This document shows, in pieces, positions 12,148 to 25,489 of a stretch of 64,000 nt of DNA. Every line of letters starts with the position of its first letter. Position 1 is the first letter of the stretch. The notes under the pieces were generated by a model. The model was given only the letters and a program-made list of their open reading frames with translations. It made no database searches and was not told where the DNA came from. Position numbers and translations under genes: made by a program. Source of the DNA: Polytrichum commune (lineage: Eukaryota > Streptophyta > Polytrichopsida > Polytrichales > Polytrichaceae); contig OX485803.1 of NCBI GenBank assembly GCA_950295325.1, positions 58,171,554 through 58,235,553 on the forward strand, read 5' to 3'.

Positions 12148-12909
12148 TAGTTCAATATTATTTTGTGGCTTCCCAGGTGATGGGAACTAACTTAGAGTAT
12201 CCCACTTTTCATGGTTGCAGGAATCTGAATCCTTGTTAAAATTTAAGTGCCGATATTGGGTCGTTCATTCAGTCCAAATTCAACCTTTACAGGCAAGCAT
12301 GACAAGGTAAGGCATTCTCTTTAAGACACATACTAAAATAGTATTTGTACGGGTTTCTTGAGAATCATTGCAAAACAACCCAACCATTGTAACTTTGTAA
12401 GGCATCGAATCCAAATCAAGATGATCAACAAACTCTAAATTTCAACGACAAATGTCGCATAACACTATTTAGCGTGCGACTCTTGTTCCATGGGCCCTCG
12501 AAATATAGGAACGGCAAGCTCAAAAAGTTGCGCATGGTGACTCATATTCAGCCTGAACTCCCAACATCCCATTGTTATGTTCAAAGGGTTCATGTTACTG
12601 AGTGATGTTATGCAACATGATTCAAACGACATGACTTACATAACATTCCTACTTCCTTTGCACCCTTTCTAAAAGGGGGAGGGGAAGGTCCAAGACTCGA
12701 AGTTTTACCTGCGATTCAACCGCTAGTGTATTGCTCTGCTGCGAGAATAAACAAGGTATAATTCCGACTAGAATCTAGCTAATTCCCAACCCTACCTAGG
12801 GTACAAACTCAATTAAATGATGTTGTGGCATAGATCTAGGGCTTGGATATCTGACAAAATACAAGTGGTTTGTTTTATTTGAAGTCAAAATCCATGTCTC
12901 CATATATAA
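12148..12909. other. gene-free stretch
   Basis: No coding or repeat structure recognised. Confidence 0.5.
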
Positions 12910-13248
12910 GGGCCACTTCACACACAAGATTGAAGGTCCAAGACCATTACATTTTAAGATATCTCATTAGTCTATAAGGCTGAGATTGTCCAAGTTCACT
13001 TCACACTAGAAGGTGAAGGCCTAAGGGTCCAAAGAAATCATCATGGGTGAAAAAATCTACATGGTTTCTTTGCATGGCATGCCAAAAATAATATTTCATG
13101 GGTTGCTGGAGTTTGCGTTAGGCCCACCTCCAAAACATAGGCATGATGCAAATTCTGGAACACCATCTTAGTGGTACAACCTTTGGATGATTACAAAGGG
13201 CCCTCACAATTACATGGTCACATGCCTTGGCTTGTGTGTGAAGTGGCC
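12910..13248. mobile_element. PIF/Harbinger-like MITE, copy 1 (339 bp)
   Basis: Left GGGCCACTTCACACACAAG, right CTTGTGTGTGAAGTGGCC, flanked by TAA at 12907-12909 and 13249-13251. The same termini and TAA duplication occur at 59259-59775. A 3-bp TWA target duplication and a GG(G/C)CC-type terminus fit the PIF/Harbinger (Tourist) superfamily. Non-coding. Confidence 0.82.
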
Positions 13249-15266
13249 TAAGTACTCCACATGAAAATGAGCACGTACAAGATGTGTCCGGCATTGAATT
13301 TGAATTATGTATTATAAAGTATTGATTTACATTAGGGTAAGAAAGTTGCCTTTTAGTATACAAACGTTTAATTGAAGTGATTTAATTGGTCAAGAACAAA
13401 ATTTTGGACTCAAAGACTTTACACTAGGGTTTGAGTCTAAAGTATGAAATATTAAGTGGTGCTAGTGTGGTGTCACTTTCCCGCTATATTTTGTTTGTTT
13501 CAACTCAAGAATGTATCATACCCAATCAATTTGAAACACCAATCTAAAAGCGTGGGGGTCAGAAAAGGTCTGTGAAGAGGTGTTTGGGACTTGAGTTTCT
13601 TGGACATGGATCCTATTGTAATCCCGCCTTAAGAGCTCTAAGTCTATAACCTCCCAACATGCCATCAATCAATTCATAAATCTAGTGTAAGTGGGTTATA
13701 CCTTGGGACAACTTCCAATATTTGCAACTTCAGGACTTCAATAAATAATACATGGACTAGATTACCAATGGGAGGAGAGTGGACAATGAACTACGGGAAG
13801 GACGAGTCATCCACCTATTAGAATTGGTTAACTGAGCAACTCATGGACAAAATATGGGAATTATGGATGATATCGTACCTCCATGAATGAAACATACCAT
13901 GTGTGATCTCAATGGGTGCACCTATTGAGATATAGCCATGGTGCCAATGTCCTCAAATAAAGACTAGCGAACTAGTAGAAACACAAGCAACGATTTGAGA
14001 TGCATGTGGGTGTATAACCAAAACAATGTTGTGTCAACCAGGTGTATATACTTGGGTAATTTCTTCAAATGAGATATCAAGCACAAATGTTTACAAATAA
14101 CTTTTGGTTCACAAACATTCTAAACTTGTGTGAGCCTTATGTGATCTCATTTTTATGATTGGACGCATGTATTAGAGTGGGTACATAAAGTCAAGTGTCA
14201 CGATGAGACTAAACAGGACTACACTATATGCTCAAAATATAAACATCATCCTAAGTTTAACGGTAAACATAACTAGGAGTTATGTTTTGAAGAGTACATA
14301 AACAATTTTCACTTTGAACTCCTATAGTTTTTGCATATGAACTCCGAATACGATGAAACTTGAAATGAATTCTTCAAAGTTAATCACAATTGCTAATGGA
14401 GGAGACAAATCCCGAACCACGTTAACAATTCTAATTGTCAATTGTTATGGAGTTGGTAATGAATTTCAATACATAACCCCTGCCAGGGGAAATAGTAGAA
14501 ACATACCCCCTATAGGATTCATCCCAATTTAACTTCACTAGTCCAATTCAAATTCTTTGATCCCGATTTAGGAAAACCATGCTGCAAATATCAAGCCTTG
14601 AGCTCCACAATTCAACCTCCCTCTTGGTAAATATTGTGAACAATCACCCGTGGGAAGTGCCCACAATAGGGCCACATAGGATTTTGTTTCCCAACACCTA
14701 TCACAAAGGGTGCGGTGATAAACAAGCAACCTAAACCTTTAGATTTCTTACTCATTTATCCTAATTTAACCAACGCTAGATGCCCACCTCTTTGAGTTGT
14801 CCTCTACCACTATTACCAAGGTAAAATGGGTCTAGTAAAACCATGACCCTCATAGGTTTGTGGTTAATTCATCTCAAAGTGGGCCCCTCTAGACTAATTT
14901 GAGGCCTTTGATGCTAATTACAGGGTCACATTCTCTTTAAAAAGGAAATTCTAACAACGCTTTCGCCTCGGATAATAGTGGTCGGAGGTTGATGCAAAGA
15001 GGTGGGTGTCTAGTCCTGGCCCACTCGGTCACAAACCTAATGGAGTTAGTTGGAAATTTAAACCCTAACTACTTTTGGAGCCCGCTTCAAGCCTCTCATG
15101 TGTCATACGGTATTCCTAAAATTATACAATGTGATTGCTTAGTAATAAGTGAAAGCTTGTTATCTTCCACTGTTATTTTTCTTGACAATCGGATACAAAA
15201 CTACTTGGAGATGAAGATTTCATATCATCCAATATAAAGAGAGGATACACATCTACTTGAACATGC
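13249..15266. other. gene-free stretch, 2.0 kb
   Basis: No gene recognised; the longest ORF (14989-15237) has no motif and lies in repeat-like sequence. Confidence 0.5.
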
Positions 15267-15525
15267 TAAAACTGGCTTGGGATTCGTGGCGTCTACATAA
15301 ACTCATCATGGATGAAGAGGCTCATGTTAAAAAAACCTCCCCTACAAGATTGAAGGCCGGTCCATTCCAATTTGATAACACTAGACTAATTCAGAGTCTC
15401 GGACTCTACTTCCAGGATCAAATTGTTTGAAAACAATCATTTATATGTTATAATAGAATTGAGTACATTTTCATCTTTACAAAGGATGAGTTTACGTAGA
15501 CACCACAAATCCCCAGCTGGTAAAA
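15267..15525. mobile_element. small TIR element, 259 bp
   Basis: Left arm taaaactggcttgggattcg and on through tggcgtctacataaactcat pair with the right arm atgagtttacgtagacacca followed by caaatccccagctggtaaaa. Arms are about 40 bp with a handful of mismatches. No coding capacity, target duplication not certain. Only one copy seen in the window. Confidence 0.65.
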
Positions 15526-16014
15526 GCGTTAAGGGGTTGATATTCACAGCAATTCATAGGCGGCCAGGTTGGAAATTGGCAGTAGGCTAGTCCTTGTATC
15601 TTAGCATTCACGGGCAGAGATACTTTGGGATTTTTTTGTGGGTCATTCAATGAATTTCAATGCTGTCATGTTCGAGATCAGATTTGCTGGGCGCACTACT
15701 AATCGCCTCTCCTCTCCCACTAAGCAATGGGCACTTTGAAGCTTTCAGTCACATCCAACACTAACTTAAAGCCCTCCTCCTTACCCTCATTTTGTTTTTA
15801 ATCATCTCCCCTCCCTTTCACTTCCCATGGCTGCCAACCCTAGCTGGCTGCGTACTACATACGGCAACAGCTGGGGCAGAAATATCAATGTCCATTTCAA
15901 GGTGAGCCATTACTCTACGCAACACCACGTAGAGGGTGCTAGAACTGTGATTTAAAGCGACAAGCATGTATATAGTATTGTTAAGCTGATAAACTTTGAA
16001 TTTTGTCATTGGCA

Positions 16015-16170
16015 AATGAAAGGGGATTCCAACGCATCAAAGTATGTCTTATTTGGATTTTGTATGCATAAGTTATAAGGATTCAAAGTGTTATTGGTAG
16101 ATGATTCAAAATCATCAGAGAGGTATGATGTTAAGATGGTGAACATTCTCCAAAGCAATGTGTACTTATC
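16015..16170 (+). repeat. direct repeat, left member
   Basis: aaggggattccaacgcatca, tttgtatgcataagttataag and ttattggtagatgattcaaaa recur in order at 17588-17725 (gggactccaatgcaccgaag, gtgtatgcaacggttataag, ttattggtagatgatccaaaa). The pair brackets ~1.4 kb. They could be decayed long terminal repeats, but no primer-binding site, polypurine tract or pol fragment was seen. Confidence 0.6.
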
Positions 16171-16739
16171 GTGCGAGAGTTTAGGGTGTTGGTTTTAGCA
16201 CCCTCTTCCTTGTTCAGTTGTAAGTGGTCTCTCACTTGATATACGTTCATGTGAGTTTATATCCAAGTAGAGAAACCTTCTAGAAAGTGCTCCTTGTGGT
16301 TTTCTATCTTCACATAGAATGGTTGATCTAAAATCTCGTTTTTTTGGGGGTCCATGAGCAACCCCATGACCCCCCATAAAACGACTTGAGTAGGTGGTTG
16401 TCTTGTTGCTCTTGCAACTCACAATCCACTAATTTAATCTCTTGGCATACAAACAAGCATATCAACACCTTTTTCTGTAAAACATCTAACAAATGCAATC
16501 ACAATTGTTCACTCAACCAATACATGAGTGGAGAACCCTTCCAACAATTCCATGTTTAAAAAATAAAAATAATAATCTACGTTTAGAGAACGTTTCATCC
16601 GTAACCTCCAATCTTATATATAATGGAAGATATGGTGGTGTACGTGGCCGTTGCCCTATCATTCCCCATTGTTCTAAAAGGAGTGAGGAGTCCATTAAAG
16701 TGACGTGTCATATGCATGGTGCCAAAAACTGACACGACA

Positions 16740-17572
16740 CCAGTCCATACTGATCTATGTCCAAAAGCAGATCCATTTACGTGCCATAAACGACTCCCGT
16801 GTGAGGATGCATTGTTGTCGTTCGTACCACAACTCATCATCCACTCTCATCTCGCTGATCATGTAACCCATCGCTCTAAACATCGACAAAACAACAAACC
16901 CTAAAATCAAACCATGCAATCAAATGCACATCAACCGTCGATCTTGCGAGGGACCTTCTTTCGTTCCGTTGATTGCGTTCTCGGGACCACATTGCCGATT
17001 GGGTGGCTCTACCCTAGTGACCCCCTCAAACACGCTACGGTAAAGCGAAAGCCATATTGCAACCCCGGCTGCGTTGTGGTCCATTGCTGTTACCATCGGC
17101 CAAATCGTAAAGGTTGGTAAAGGGGGTGGTCCTAATGGAGACCATCGACGTTAACCCCTCCTTTCTCGACGCTTCTTTGGGAGTCCCCACGCCTCTTAAA
17201 GGTGAGCCCGGGAGCGTGACTCGAAGACGAGGGCCTTGCCGAGTCTTCCAAGTCTTCAAAGGTTTTCAAGCCGGTCGGAGTCACGTACCCACTTTCACCA
17301 CGACTCGTGCTTTCGGGGTTTAGGGTTTCACCGGGCGTGGCTTGCATGATCCCGCGAAGGGGGGGGGGGGGGTTTCCCGGACTCTCAAAACGGTCTAAAA
17401 GTGGGTTCCGTGAGTCACGAGGTTGTTCGGCCTTCCGTTCAACTTTCAAGAGCCTCGTTCTCACCAAAGAGGTCACGTGGACAGTGCATAAACCGTCGAT
17501 TAAAGCGATTAGTGTAGATGTTGTTATTGGAGACAACAAGTGCTTTTTTTGGTGGTGGTTGGGGGGGGGGGT
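16740..17572. other. CpG-rich non-genic segment
   Basis: This stretch has far more CpG than its surroundings (for example gagcccgggagcgtgactcg, ttcaccgggcgtgg). Overlapping ORFs of up to 151 codons exist on both strands (17132-17587 minus; 17307-17591 plus), but none carries a known motif, and both run through poly-G/C tracts (17359-17372, 17561-17571) that should shift frame easily. A diverged relative of 16640-16740 lies at 19040-19150. Confidence 0.5.
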
Positions 17573-17587
17573 TATTGTCGTTAGCAA

Positions 17588-17725
17588 GTGACTAGGGACT
17601 CCAATGCACCGAAGTGTGTTTTTTTACTTGAGTTGTGTATGCAACGGTTATAAGAGTGTGGAGTTTTATTGGTAGATGATCCAAAACCACCAACATGACA
17701 ACTCGGTGTCAAGGTGGCCGATTGT
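17588..17725 (+). repeat. direct repeat, right member
   Basis: Partner of 16015-16170 in the same orientation, at roughly three-quarters identity by eye. It contains the shared core ttattggtagatgatccaaaa followed by ccaccaacatgac, matching atcatcagagaggtatgat less well. Confidence 0.6.
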
Positions 17726-17989
17726 TCTCATAATCGATACCCATAGTTTCCTAGCAAGTTGTTTCACATAAAATATATAAGTAGAAGGGTGCTTGAATTT
17801 CTAGGAATTTATCGACATGGTTTGCCTAATTGTTTTTTTCCCTAAAGATCAAACGACCTCTAATGATTTTCTTTCAATTAAGTACATTTCAGACGTGGGT
17901 AGGTACTAATGTTGTATCATATTGGCTTTCTTAAATGAAAGCAAAGAAGTTTCTCATTTAAAAAATACCAATAGGATGTGGGTATTTGA

Positions 17990-18085
17990 TGTTTTTTTAT
18001 GAAATTTATACCATTCAATCTATACACCATGCAAGAACCTTCATATCTAGGTAAAATCGCCCTGCTATCAATATGGTGTAGTATG
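17990..18085 (+). repeat. partial copy of the 4909-5441 fold-back family
   Basis: accatgcaagaaccttcat, aggtaaaatcgccc and atcaatatggtgtag align to 5329-5390 (accacgcaagaacctcc, agtaaaatcgttg, atcaatatggtttag). Only one arm is evident. Confidence 0.6.
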
Positions 18086-18168
18086 CAGTGTCTATGTTTG
18101 ACAAATTTCATTTGACGTTCAACTTCAAATCCAAAGTGTCACGTGACGTTCTTAAAAACAAAAATGAA

Positions 18169-18753
18169 TGTCAATTGACATCTACATTTTATTCCAAAAT
18201 GTCACCTCAATTTTAGCTTACACAATATTTTAGGAAAACTAATATTTTGAATAATCAATATGCAATCTTGATTCGTAATTAAAAAAAAAACTTATCAATC
18301 GGGCGTAAGTATCCTTCGGTCTTGCATGTTTCTCCAAATGTTGAAGATGGTAGCCCAATCCATTGCATAAATTTCGAGCCCACAGATAGAAACCCACATA
18401 AGAGCATCAAGGGTCTTCAAGTTCAACCTATTGCGCAATTGGCTTTTGATTGCATTTTGTTTGGAAAATCCTCTTTCACATTGCCTCTCCTTGTTCCCAG
18501 TTAGTCTCGCTATCTCTGATCACCGTCTCAACTCCCGGTTACAAAGAAAATTGAAGCTGAATTTAAGTATGTAAGTGAGTTTAGGAAGTTCTCCTAATGT
18601 TATGGGTACTTGATACTTGAGCCGCAGTTTATAGTACTCAAGTTGCCTACTAATACATGTCATTTGAATTTCTAGTGTGTCAATTGACATGTGGTTTTTT
18701 TCTTCACAAGTCACAGTACGTGTCAACTTCTAAAATGTGCGTGTCAATTGACG
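18169..18753. promoter_or_regulatory. three TGTCAATTGACA palindromes
   Basis: The perfect 12-bp palindrome TGTCAATTGACA is at 18169-18180 and 18678-18689, with an 11/12 version (ending ACG) at 18742-18753. The half-site TTGAC/TGTCA resembles WRKY W-box and TALE-homeodomain cores. No gene is next to it, so a regulatory role is speculative; it may just be part of an old repeat. Confidence 0.3.
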
Positions 18754-19294
18754 TGCATTTATTTTTTGTGCAAGTTTTTGCGTGTCAAAAGAGAAAAACT
18801 TGCAAAAACTTTGTCAAACATATACACTGGTAGTATGGTACCGACCCAAATAGTAACCCAAGTATACAAATTCTCTCACCTGGCCACTACCATCAGATAC
18901 CAATGTTTGAACAATTTTACAAATTTAATACCCACACGTAGATTCTTTACACCAAGATTGGTGTCGATTACTAATACTATGCATTCACCTATATATATGA
19001 GACGTTATCTACTATATAGAGGACAACGTGATGATGATGGTGAGGCTATTCCCCCACCGTTCAGGCACCGTTTTGAAAAGGTTTGGGGGACTGCATTGAA
19101 ATGATGTGTCATACACGGGTGCAAATAGTCGGGACGGCATGGGTCCATACTAGTGTAAGTACGTATAAGAAACCATTATAAGTTATTGTCCACTTTCGAT
19201 GTACCCACCTTAAATATCCGGCAAAGATTCACTTCACCCCCTTTCACTCTGCACCTACTTTTGTAGTACATGAAGCACGCCTATAAACAAGGAG

Positions 19295-19505
19295 AACTAA
19301 CCGCTAGTTACAAGTGAACCAGTTGAGATTGAGAAATAACTAGTCAAAGTCCAAGACTTTGGGGAAATTACCATTCATTTTAGAGGAATGTAAAGAATAT
19401 ACCTTGAATTTATAAAGAAAAACCAAAAGATGTCAACTTGTAACCGGTTGGACTTGGAAACACGAGGATCTCGACCGACAATGCCCCAAAAATCTCCCCG
19501 GAAAT
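19295..19505 (+). repeat. AACCGGTT-bearing dispersed repeat, copy 2 of 6
   Basis: Landmarks in order: gctagttacaagtgaaccag, ttgagattgagaaataac, agaggaatgtaaagaatatac, aaccaaaagatgtcaac, tgtaaccggttggacttg, ggatctcgaccgacaatg, aaaaatctccccgg. This is the best-preserved forward copy. Confidence 0.78.
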
Positions 19506-19634
19506 TGAAGCATGCAATTAGGGTGAGATTATTAATAGATCCAAATCATGCCCATAAACATTTGTCTCGTAATTTTTAGAGATCATATGCATATCTTTCT
19601 TCATTACCAAAGTGAGGATTCTTATGCTCACTGA

Positions 19635-20390
19635 GGGTGACTTTTCATGTAGGTTGCTAGCCCACTATATTCTAGATAATGATGGGTGGGAGGTGTTCAC
19701 ATGTAGATAAGCACAAGCCACCAACCAACCAAGTTCCGGTGGCCTACTAGAATGTGGAGGCATGTGGACATTGATCGCTAGACTTCCATGCGTTCACTAA
19801 TGCACTTTTTAACCTACAAGTGTTGATCACTGGAGCATTGAAGACCGGTTTTAAAAGGAGAAGGAGGTTAGTAGGTGGGCCCATATTTGAGAAGATGAGA
19901 GTAGCTAGTTGGCACATATGAACCTTACCCCACCAGATTTGGGCGGGTTTGTCCATATTCCCACTAGAATATGATGGGCGAGCAACCTACATAGAAACTC
20001 ACCCTAAGATAATAGTGGGTTAGAGGAGTTCTCATGTAGTTAAGAACAAGCCGCCATCCAACCACAATCTGGTGGTCTGCTAGAATGTGGAGGGCCATAG
20101 ACACGGGCCGCTAGACTTCCGTGTGCCCACTAAAGAAACTTTAACCTACAAGTGCCAGTCACCGAAGGAGAAAGACCAGTTGAAGACTCAAGAGAACCAA
20201 TGTTTGCCTAGAACTCCATCCTTGGTAACCGGGAGGAGGAGGTTAGTAAGTGGGCCCATACTTGACAAGATGGGAGTAGCTAGTTGGCACACACGAACCC
20301 TAGCCCACCAGATTCCCTCTACACTTGGACGGGTTTGTCCTTATTCACACTAGAATATGATGGGCAAGCGGCCTACATGAAAACTCACCC
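19635..20390. mobile_element. composite PIF/Harbinger-like element, 756 bp
   Basis: Left GGGTGACTTTTCATGTAGG and right CCTACATGAAAACTCACCC, flanked by TGA on both sides (19632-19634, 20391-20393). An additional internal right end, ctacatagaaactcaccc followed by TAA, sits at 20004, after which the internal sequence starts again (ataatagtgggttagagg; compare gataatgatgggtgggagg at 19676). So the element is two partial units head to tail inside one pair of ends. No transposase. Relatives: 29800-30034, 62470-63368. Confidence 0.75.
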
Positions 20391-20393
20391 TGA

Positions 20394-22759
20394 GTCCACT
20401 AATCCCATCTACCTTAATATATTTGAAGTTTTTGATAAAATCCATTTGTGAGCCGCAAGGAATGTCTTTCATTTTGAAACTCAAGCTCTTGGGCACGTGG
20501 ATTTTCTTGCATAAAAAATTAAAGGTATTCGGTTGTTGTTTGGTGCTTTTCCTAATCAGACACCCATATTCGATTGATGTATGGTCATGTGAGGATCCAA
20601 AAAAAAAACATCACAAAGACACACATGTTTACCTAAGTTGATTACCTGAGTACTCCACACTCATCAGTGAACACAATTGAAAATATCTATGTATTTCAAT
20701 CAAAAAATCCACAAACATGCACATCTGATAACCACGACGAAATCACGAGACATCCGATTTTTGCTCAGGCTTCATCGTAAATTTCAGTGAAGCAAGACAC
20801 ACGTGTCATCGTGCAAATGGCAATCGGTAGAAGGTGGAGAAGAGCATGAAAAACGGAAGCAAATAACATACATGTATACCACTGCCACTGCCACACACTT
20901 GGTCAGTGAGTGAGAGGAGATGGATCTGACATTCAGCCGTCGCACATTGATGTATAGTAATAAGTGGGTTTCCATGTGTTGCAAACAGAGCCCATACAGA
21001 GCCTGCCTTACTAGACACATGGGAGGTCTTATCGAAAATTAAAGAATCCACGAGCAACATCAAGTAAGTTGGCTGCAAATACAGGACGATTTGTAACTGC
21101 TTGATTTGTAAGTAAGATTATTTTGAAATGGTCATTAAGGCCAATCCAACAAGATAATCACCATATAAATTGGATCACTACAATTATATATGATGCACAT
21201 CCAATCTCGATCAAGTGTGAGGAATAGGTGCAGTTTGCATTAGTTCTTGGAACAGATTCTCAACGACTTCTCAAATACATGATGTTTTGTAACTACTTGA
21301 TTTATGAGTGACGTTGTTTTGAGAGAGATAATCACCAAGGCTAATCCACCGAGATAATTGGCATGCAAATTGGATCACCAAAGTATGTGCATCCGAACTT
21401 GCTTGAGTGTTAGGTATAGGTGTAGTTGACTTGATTCTTGAAACAAATTTTAAACGACTTCTCAAGTTAGATGTACATACACCTTGATTGAAAGAAACCA
21501 TCAAGAAAAAGTAGATTCAGTTCGAGATGAGAGAGATTGGAAAGGGTTCGTCAATCTATAGAACCGTTCTTGCATGTTAGAGAGTTTTCCAAATTGTATT
21601 GAGGATGTGGTGTAATAGTTATTCCAATTTTTGTTTGGTTTCATGCCTATTTCGATCGATTGTTGAACTCTAACCTCCATTCATATAAGTCCATTGTTCA
21701 CTTGAAACCATCTTGTCAAATAACAATAAGTTCAAAGTGTAGTTGTGATGTCTCTTTAAATGTCCCTTGACCTCTAAAAGCCTAGGGGTTTCAGCTTGAA
21801 TCAAAGATGGAGTATGTATATGAATTAGAGACCGTATTTGGAGTTAGCTTACAAAAGAAAGTTATAACTAGTGAATTTGAGACCACACCCATACGGTTAC
21901 AATGAGGATGACTATACTTGATCTTCATCAATTTCTTCATACAAAAATGAGAATTTCAAGATGAATCAAAATTGATTGACCTTCGATTCGATCGGCTAAA
22001 AGTGTGAGTCTCTTCATGTTTGTGGTGGGAACAATCAAGAACATCCATGTCATTGACCTTGTTAATTGTTTCAAACAATGAATTTTGTAACATAGAAAAA
22101 TTAAGGGTTCCAATTATCTTAAAGTTGTTAATAGATCATCTTTATTGCTTTGGTCTAGGTAGTGTAGAACATTATTAGTTCAAAGAGCAAGAAACAAAAC
22201 TAAAAAAAAGCAAGTCCACCTTGAGAAATATAAAATTGAAAAATGTTTGCAACCACTTTATGGGTTTTTAGGCATTTAGGGGTTAGGTCAGCATCCATGC
22301 GTTGCAACAATGTGCATAACGTCATTAAGCCCGCTAGGCACACGTTGGGAGTTATGCCAACATGATGCTTTGGTGATGCACTTCCCAAACCATATTCAAA
22401 CTCTATCTTCTTGTCAAATAACAAGGAGTTCATAACATAATTGTGATGCCTCTTCATATCTCCCGTATACCAAAAAGTGTGAGTTGTCACATGCATAACA
22501 TTGTTGAGCCCACTACACCATTTATGGTGTTTAGTGTCACCTAAGTAGTAGTGTCACTTACCCTCTTATATGACATATCGTAGGTTATACTAATGACCAA
22601 CAAGGTTGACCATTAGTGTAACCACATCACACTTATCATCTGTATGCTCAAGAATATCTCTCTCTTTGCCTTCTCTTGGCCTCATCGTTATGTGGAAGTT
22701 GTCATTTACGTGGGCACATTACTTTCTTGCATATCAAAACACATAAAAACTAAACTAGG
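20394..22759. other. gene-free stretch, 2.4 kb
   Basis: No gene recognised. 21090-21250 and 21280-21450 look like a diverged tandem pair (gtaactgcttgatttgtaag / gtaactacttgatttatgag; aggtgcagtt / aggtgtagtt). At 22508-22540 an end-like palindrome (ctacaccatttatggtgttt) resembles the terminal-palindrome MITEs. Confidence 0.5.
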
Positions 22760-23000
22760 ATTTCAATGGAATTATGCATGAATTTTGGACAATTCCGACC
22801 GCCAACGTGACTTACACTAGATCGCAAAACTACACAAATATGATGGTTGGCGAACAATGGAATACAAACATTTGAAGTTGTTATTTTTGTTTTTGATGTT
22901 GTCATTTGATATTTTTGTCCCCACAAGTGCACATTCCCTATTTTTTTGGACAACTGGTTTGTCCAAATATACTTAGGTGTCATGTACTATTATCTCAAGC
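22760..23000 (+). repeat. dispersed repeat, copy 1 (partner at 44860-45080)
   Basis: ttatgcatgaattttggaca, cactagatcgcaaaactacac, atatgatggttg, cacaagtgcacattccc and tttgtccaaatatactta all recur in order at 44860-45080. Same orientation; class unknown. Confidence 0.75.
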
Positions 23001-23982
23001 ACCTCGATGTGCTATACTATATGTAATAATGTTAATAATTATGCGCTTGAATAAGTTACTTATCTTGACAAAGAGTGTCATGTTGACAATTAGCTGACTA
23101 ATATAGGTAATAAAGTGCACTCATGACTAACATCATTTTTAATCCTCAACCTAGTCATGTCGGACCAGTCGCTCCAAACAAAATGACTGGTCATATCGGA
23201 TAATTTTCGTTCCCCATAAGATTTTGGGACCTCATTTTGGATTGCCCCTTGATCCTTTGTCATTTATCACTATATTTAATCATGTGTAATCTTGTCCTTT
23301 AACTAAAATTAGTCATGTTTAGTATATACATGACTATATGATCTTCACTACGTGTAGTCATGTGACAAATACATTCGTTCATTAACGATTATTATTAGTC
23401 ATATTGTGACTAAAAATAGTTATATGATACATGATTGTTTGCTAAAATGAGCCATGTTTGGCGCTTTGCAATTTGAAGGACTAATAATTATTTTGGTATA
23501 GTAGTAAGCATTTTAATTTTGATGACTAAATGTAGTCATTTGATATGATTAAAAAATATATGATTAAGAAAACATTGAAGGTTATATTTATGATGATTAC
23601 ACTATTCATATGAACAAGATGATTAAGCATAATTATTATCTTCAAACATTATACTTCATAATATGACTTAATATAGTTATTATATTCAAAAAAACCTTAC
23701 ACCAAAATATAACTGAGCATAGCCATCATATTAAAACAATGGACTACAAGAGATAAATTTGTATAGTTGATATACTGAAATATTTTATTACAATAGATGA
23801 CAAAGCATAGTCAATATCTTCAAACACTTTACTATGAGATATTTCACGTACACACATCATCAACTGAGTAAATCCAAGCTACTGATTGCAAATGATATAT
23901 ATTATTATCCATCCTCTACCCAAAATGTGTTTATTATATTCACCTACGACTCTACACATGCATGGCGTAGAAATTCGGTGGA

Positions 23983-24282
23983 TTATATTATAGAATTCTT
24001 TACAACTTCTCCAATCTTTTTGATGGGAAGATCATCCAATTTTACGCTTTTGAAGAGGTTATACCCATCGCCATGGCTCCTCTGTACCTTTAGAAACACA
24101 CAACCTTCATATATTATAACTTCATAGTGATTCTTCTTTGTGTTGCTTTCCTCATTCATCTTTCTTATCCTCTTATGTTTTGCAATCCTTGTCATTGGCT
24201 TCCTTTGCTCCCTTGAGGTTCCTATGTTTGTCTTTGGCCTTCTTTGATAATCTACGCTAATTTGGAGCTTCTCCACCTCCAT
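23983..24282 (-). CDS. hypothetical basic protein within the CACTA element
   Basis: 99 codons, ATG at 24282, stop at 23983. Not recognised. The first 50 residues are rich in Lys/Arg (for example RRPKTNIGTSREQRKPMTR) and the second half is more ordered, with GCVFLKV and DLPIKKIGEVVKN. The composition is less biased than shadow ORFs nearby, and it shares the strand with the ORF at 25490-25975. It could be a surviving exon of a transposon-encoded accessory protein, or chance. Confidence 0.25.
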   Translation of the reverse strand: MEVEKLQISVDYQRRPKTNIGTSREQRKPMTRIAKHKRIRKMNEESNTKKNHYEVIIYEGCVFLKVQRSHGDGYNLFKSVKLDDLPIKKIGEVVKNSII

Positions 24283-25489
24283 GATACTTATTATCTTTTT
24301 CCAAACTTATGGAAGGGCCTTAGGCTCGATATTGAATGAACATTTTTTTTTCCTTGTTGCATTTGTTCGTTTCTTATTCCTTCATTTTTTTAGATTGTTC
24401 TTCACACTTGTTCTTCTTCTACAATGATTGTGTAGTGATAATAAGGATTTGCAATGATCAACCTCATCAACTGCGTTAAGAAATATCAAATTAATAAGTA
24501 CATCTAGTACTATTTCAGAAAATGATAACTACTACTAGTCATACACTTTACAAACATGACTACTACTAGTTATACACTACACAAATTTTACTATGCATTA
24601 CATCGCAAGCTTAATTACAAATAATCCTACATTTCTCACAGTTTATTCAAAGTCATGGTTTTTGTTCAATGTCCTCTCCATACTTTTAATTTCAAACTTA
24701 GGCGGGAACTATTATTCTTTGGGTTCTCTGCCAAGCTACTTGCAACATGTATTTGCTGCAATCTCTTTTGCACTATGAAAATATGATTTTTCTTATCACA
24801 CTGCTCTTTTTTTGTCACCCCTGCTAGTTGTTTCCTAGACACCTTCCGTCTTCAACTTTGTTGATCATATGTATGGTTCCGCAATAACACGTCCCTCTAC
24901 ACAATTGCACTTAGGGACGGTTGGCCTTGCTATCAACTTTGTCTACACAAATGGGCTCGTTTTGCAGTTAAGAGCTCCACCTCTAGCTTTGTTATTTGCA
25001 CGTCTAGGTTCTTCACCTCCAAGGTCATCAATATTCGAAGACGAGATCACTAGATCATCGATGTTGACATTTGTCTTCTAAGTAATCATGGTTGGATCCG
25101 TCATCGTGCCATGACTCCTTCAACATTTTGATTTGCTTGTGGGGTTATTTTCTACTCAATGTTTGGAAAGGAGACTTGGGCGCCTTAACCCCCTAGGGGA
25201 CTGCCGACATCGTCTACAATCGTCTTCTTATCTCTCAGATTTGAGGCTATGATGTTTGGTGTTTTTTTCTATATACATGGGCGATTCTCAAGTGAAAACA
25301 CAACCACCATTGATAACTAACTACATAACTAGTCATAATAGTGTTTTCTAGATTAATGACTATAATTAATCATAGTTATGACTTAGATGACTTATCTTAA
25401 TCACGTTTTCTATAGAAATGACTAGTATTAGTCATATTTTTTAAAGTAATAATTAGTCTTAGTCATATTGTTTAAACTAATGACTAGTC

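Noticed and set aside
17132-17587. 151-codon minus-strand ORF
   Set aside because: Runs through two G/C homopolymers, overlaps a 94-codon ORF on the other strand, and has no recognisable domain.
23118-23140. CACTCATGACTAAC as the left CACTA terminus
   Set aside because: Diverges from the right terminus after five bases and lacks the CACTACAAG core, so I did not accept it as the end.
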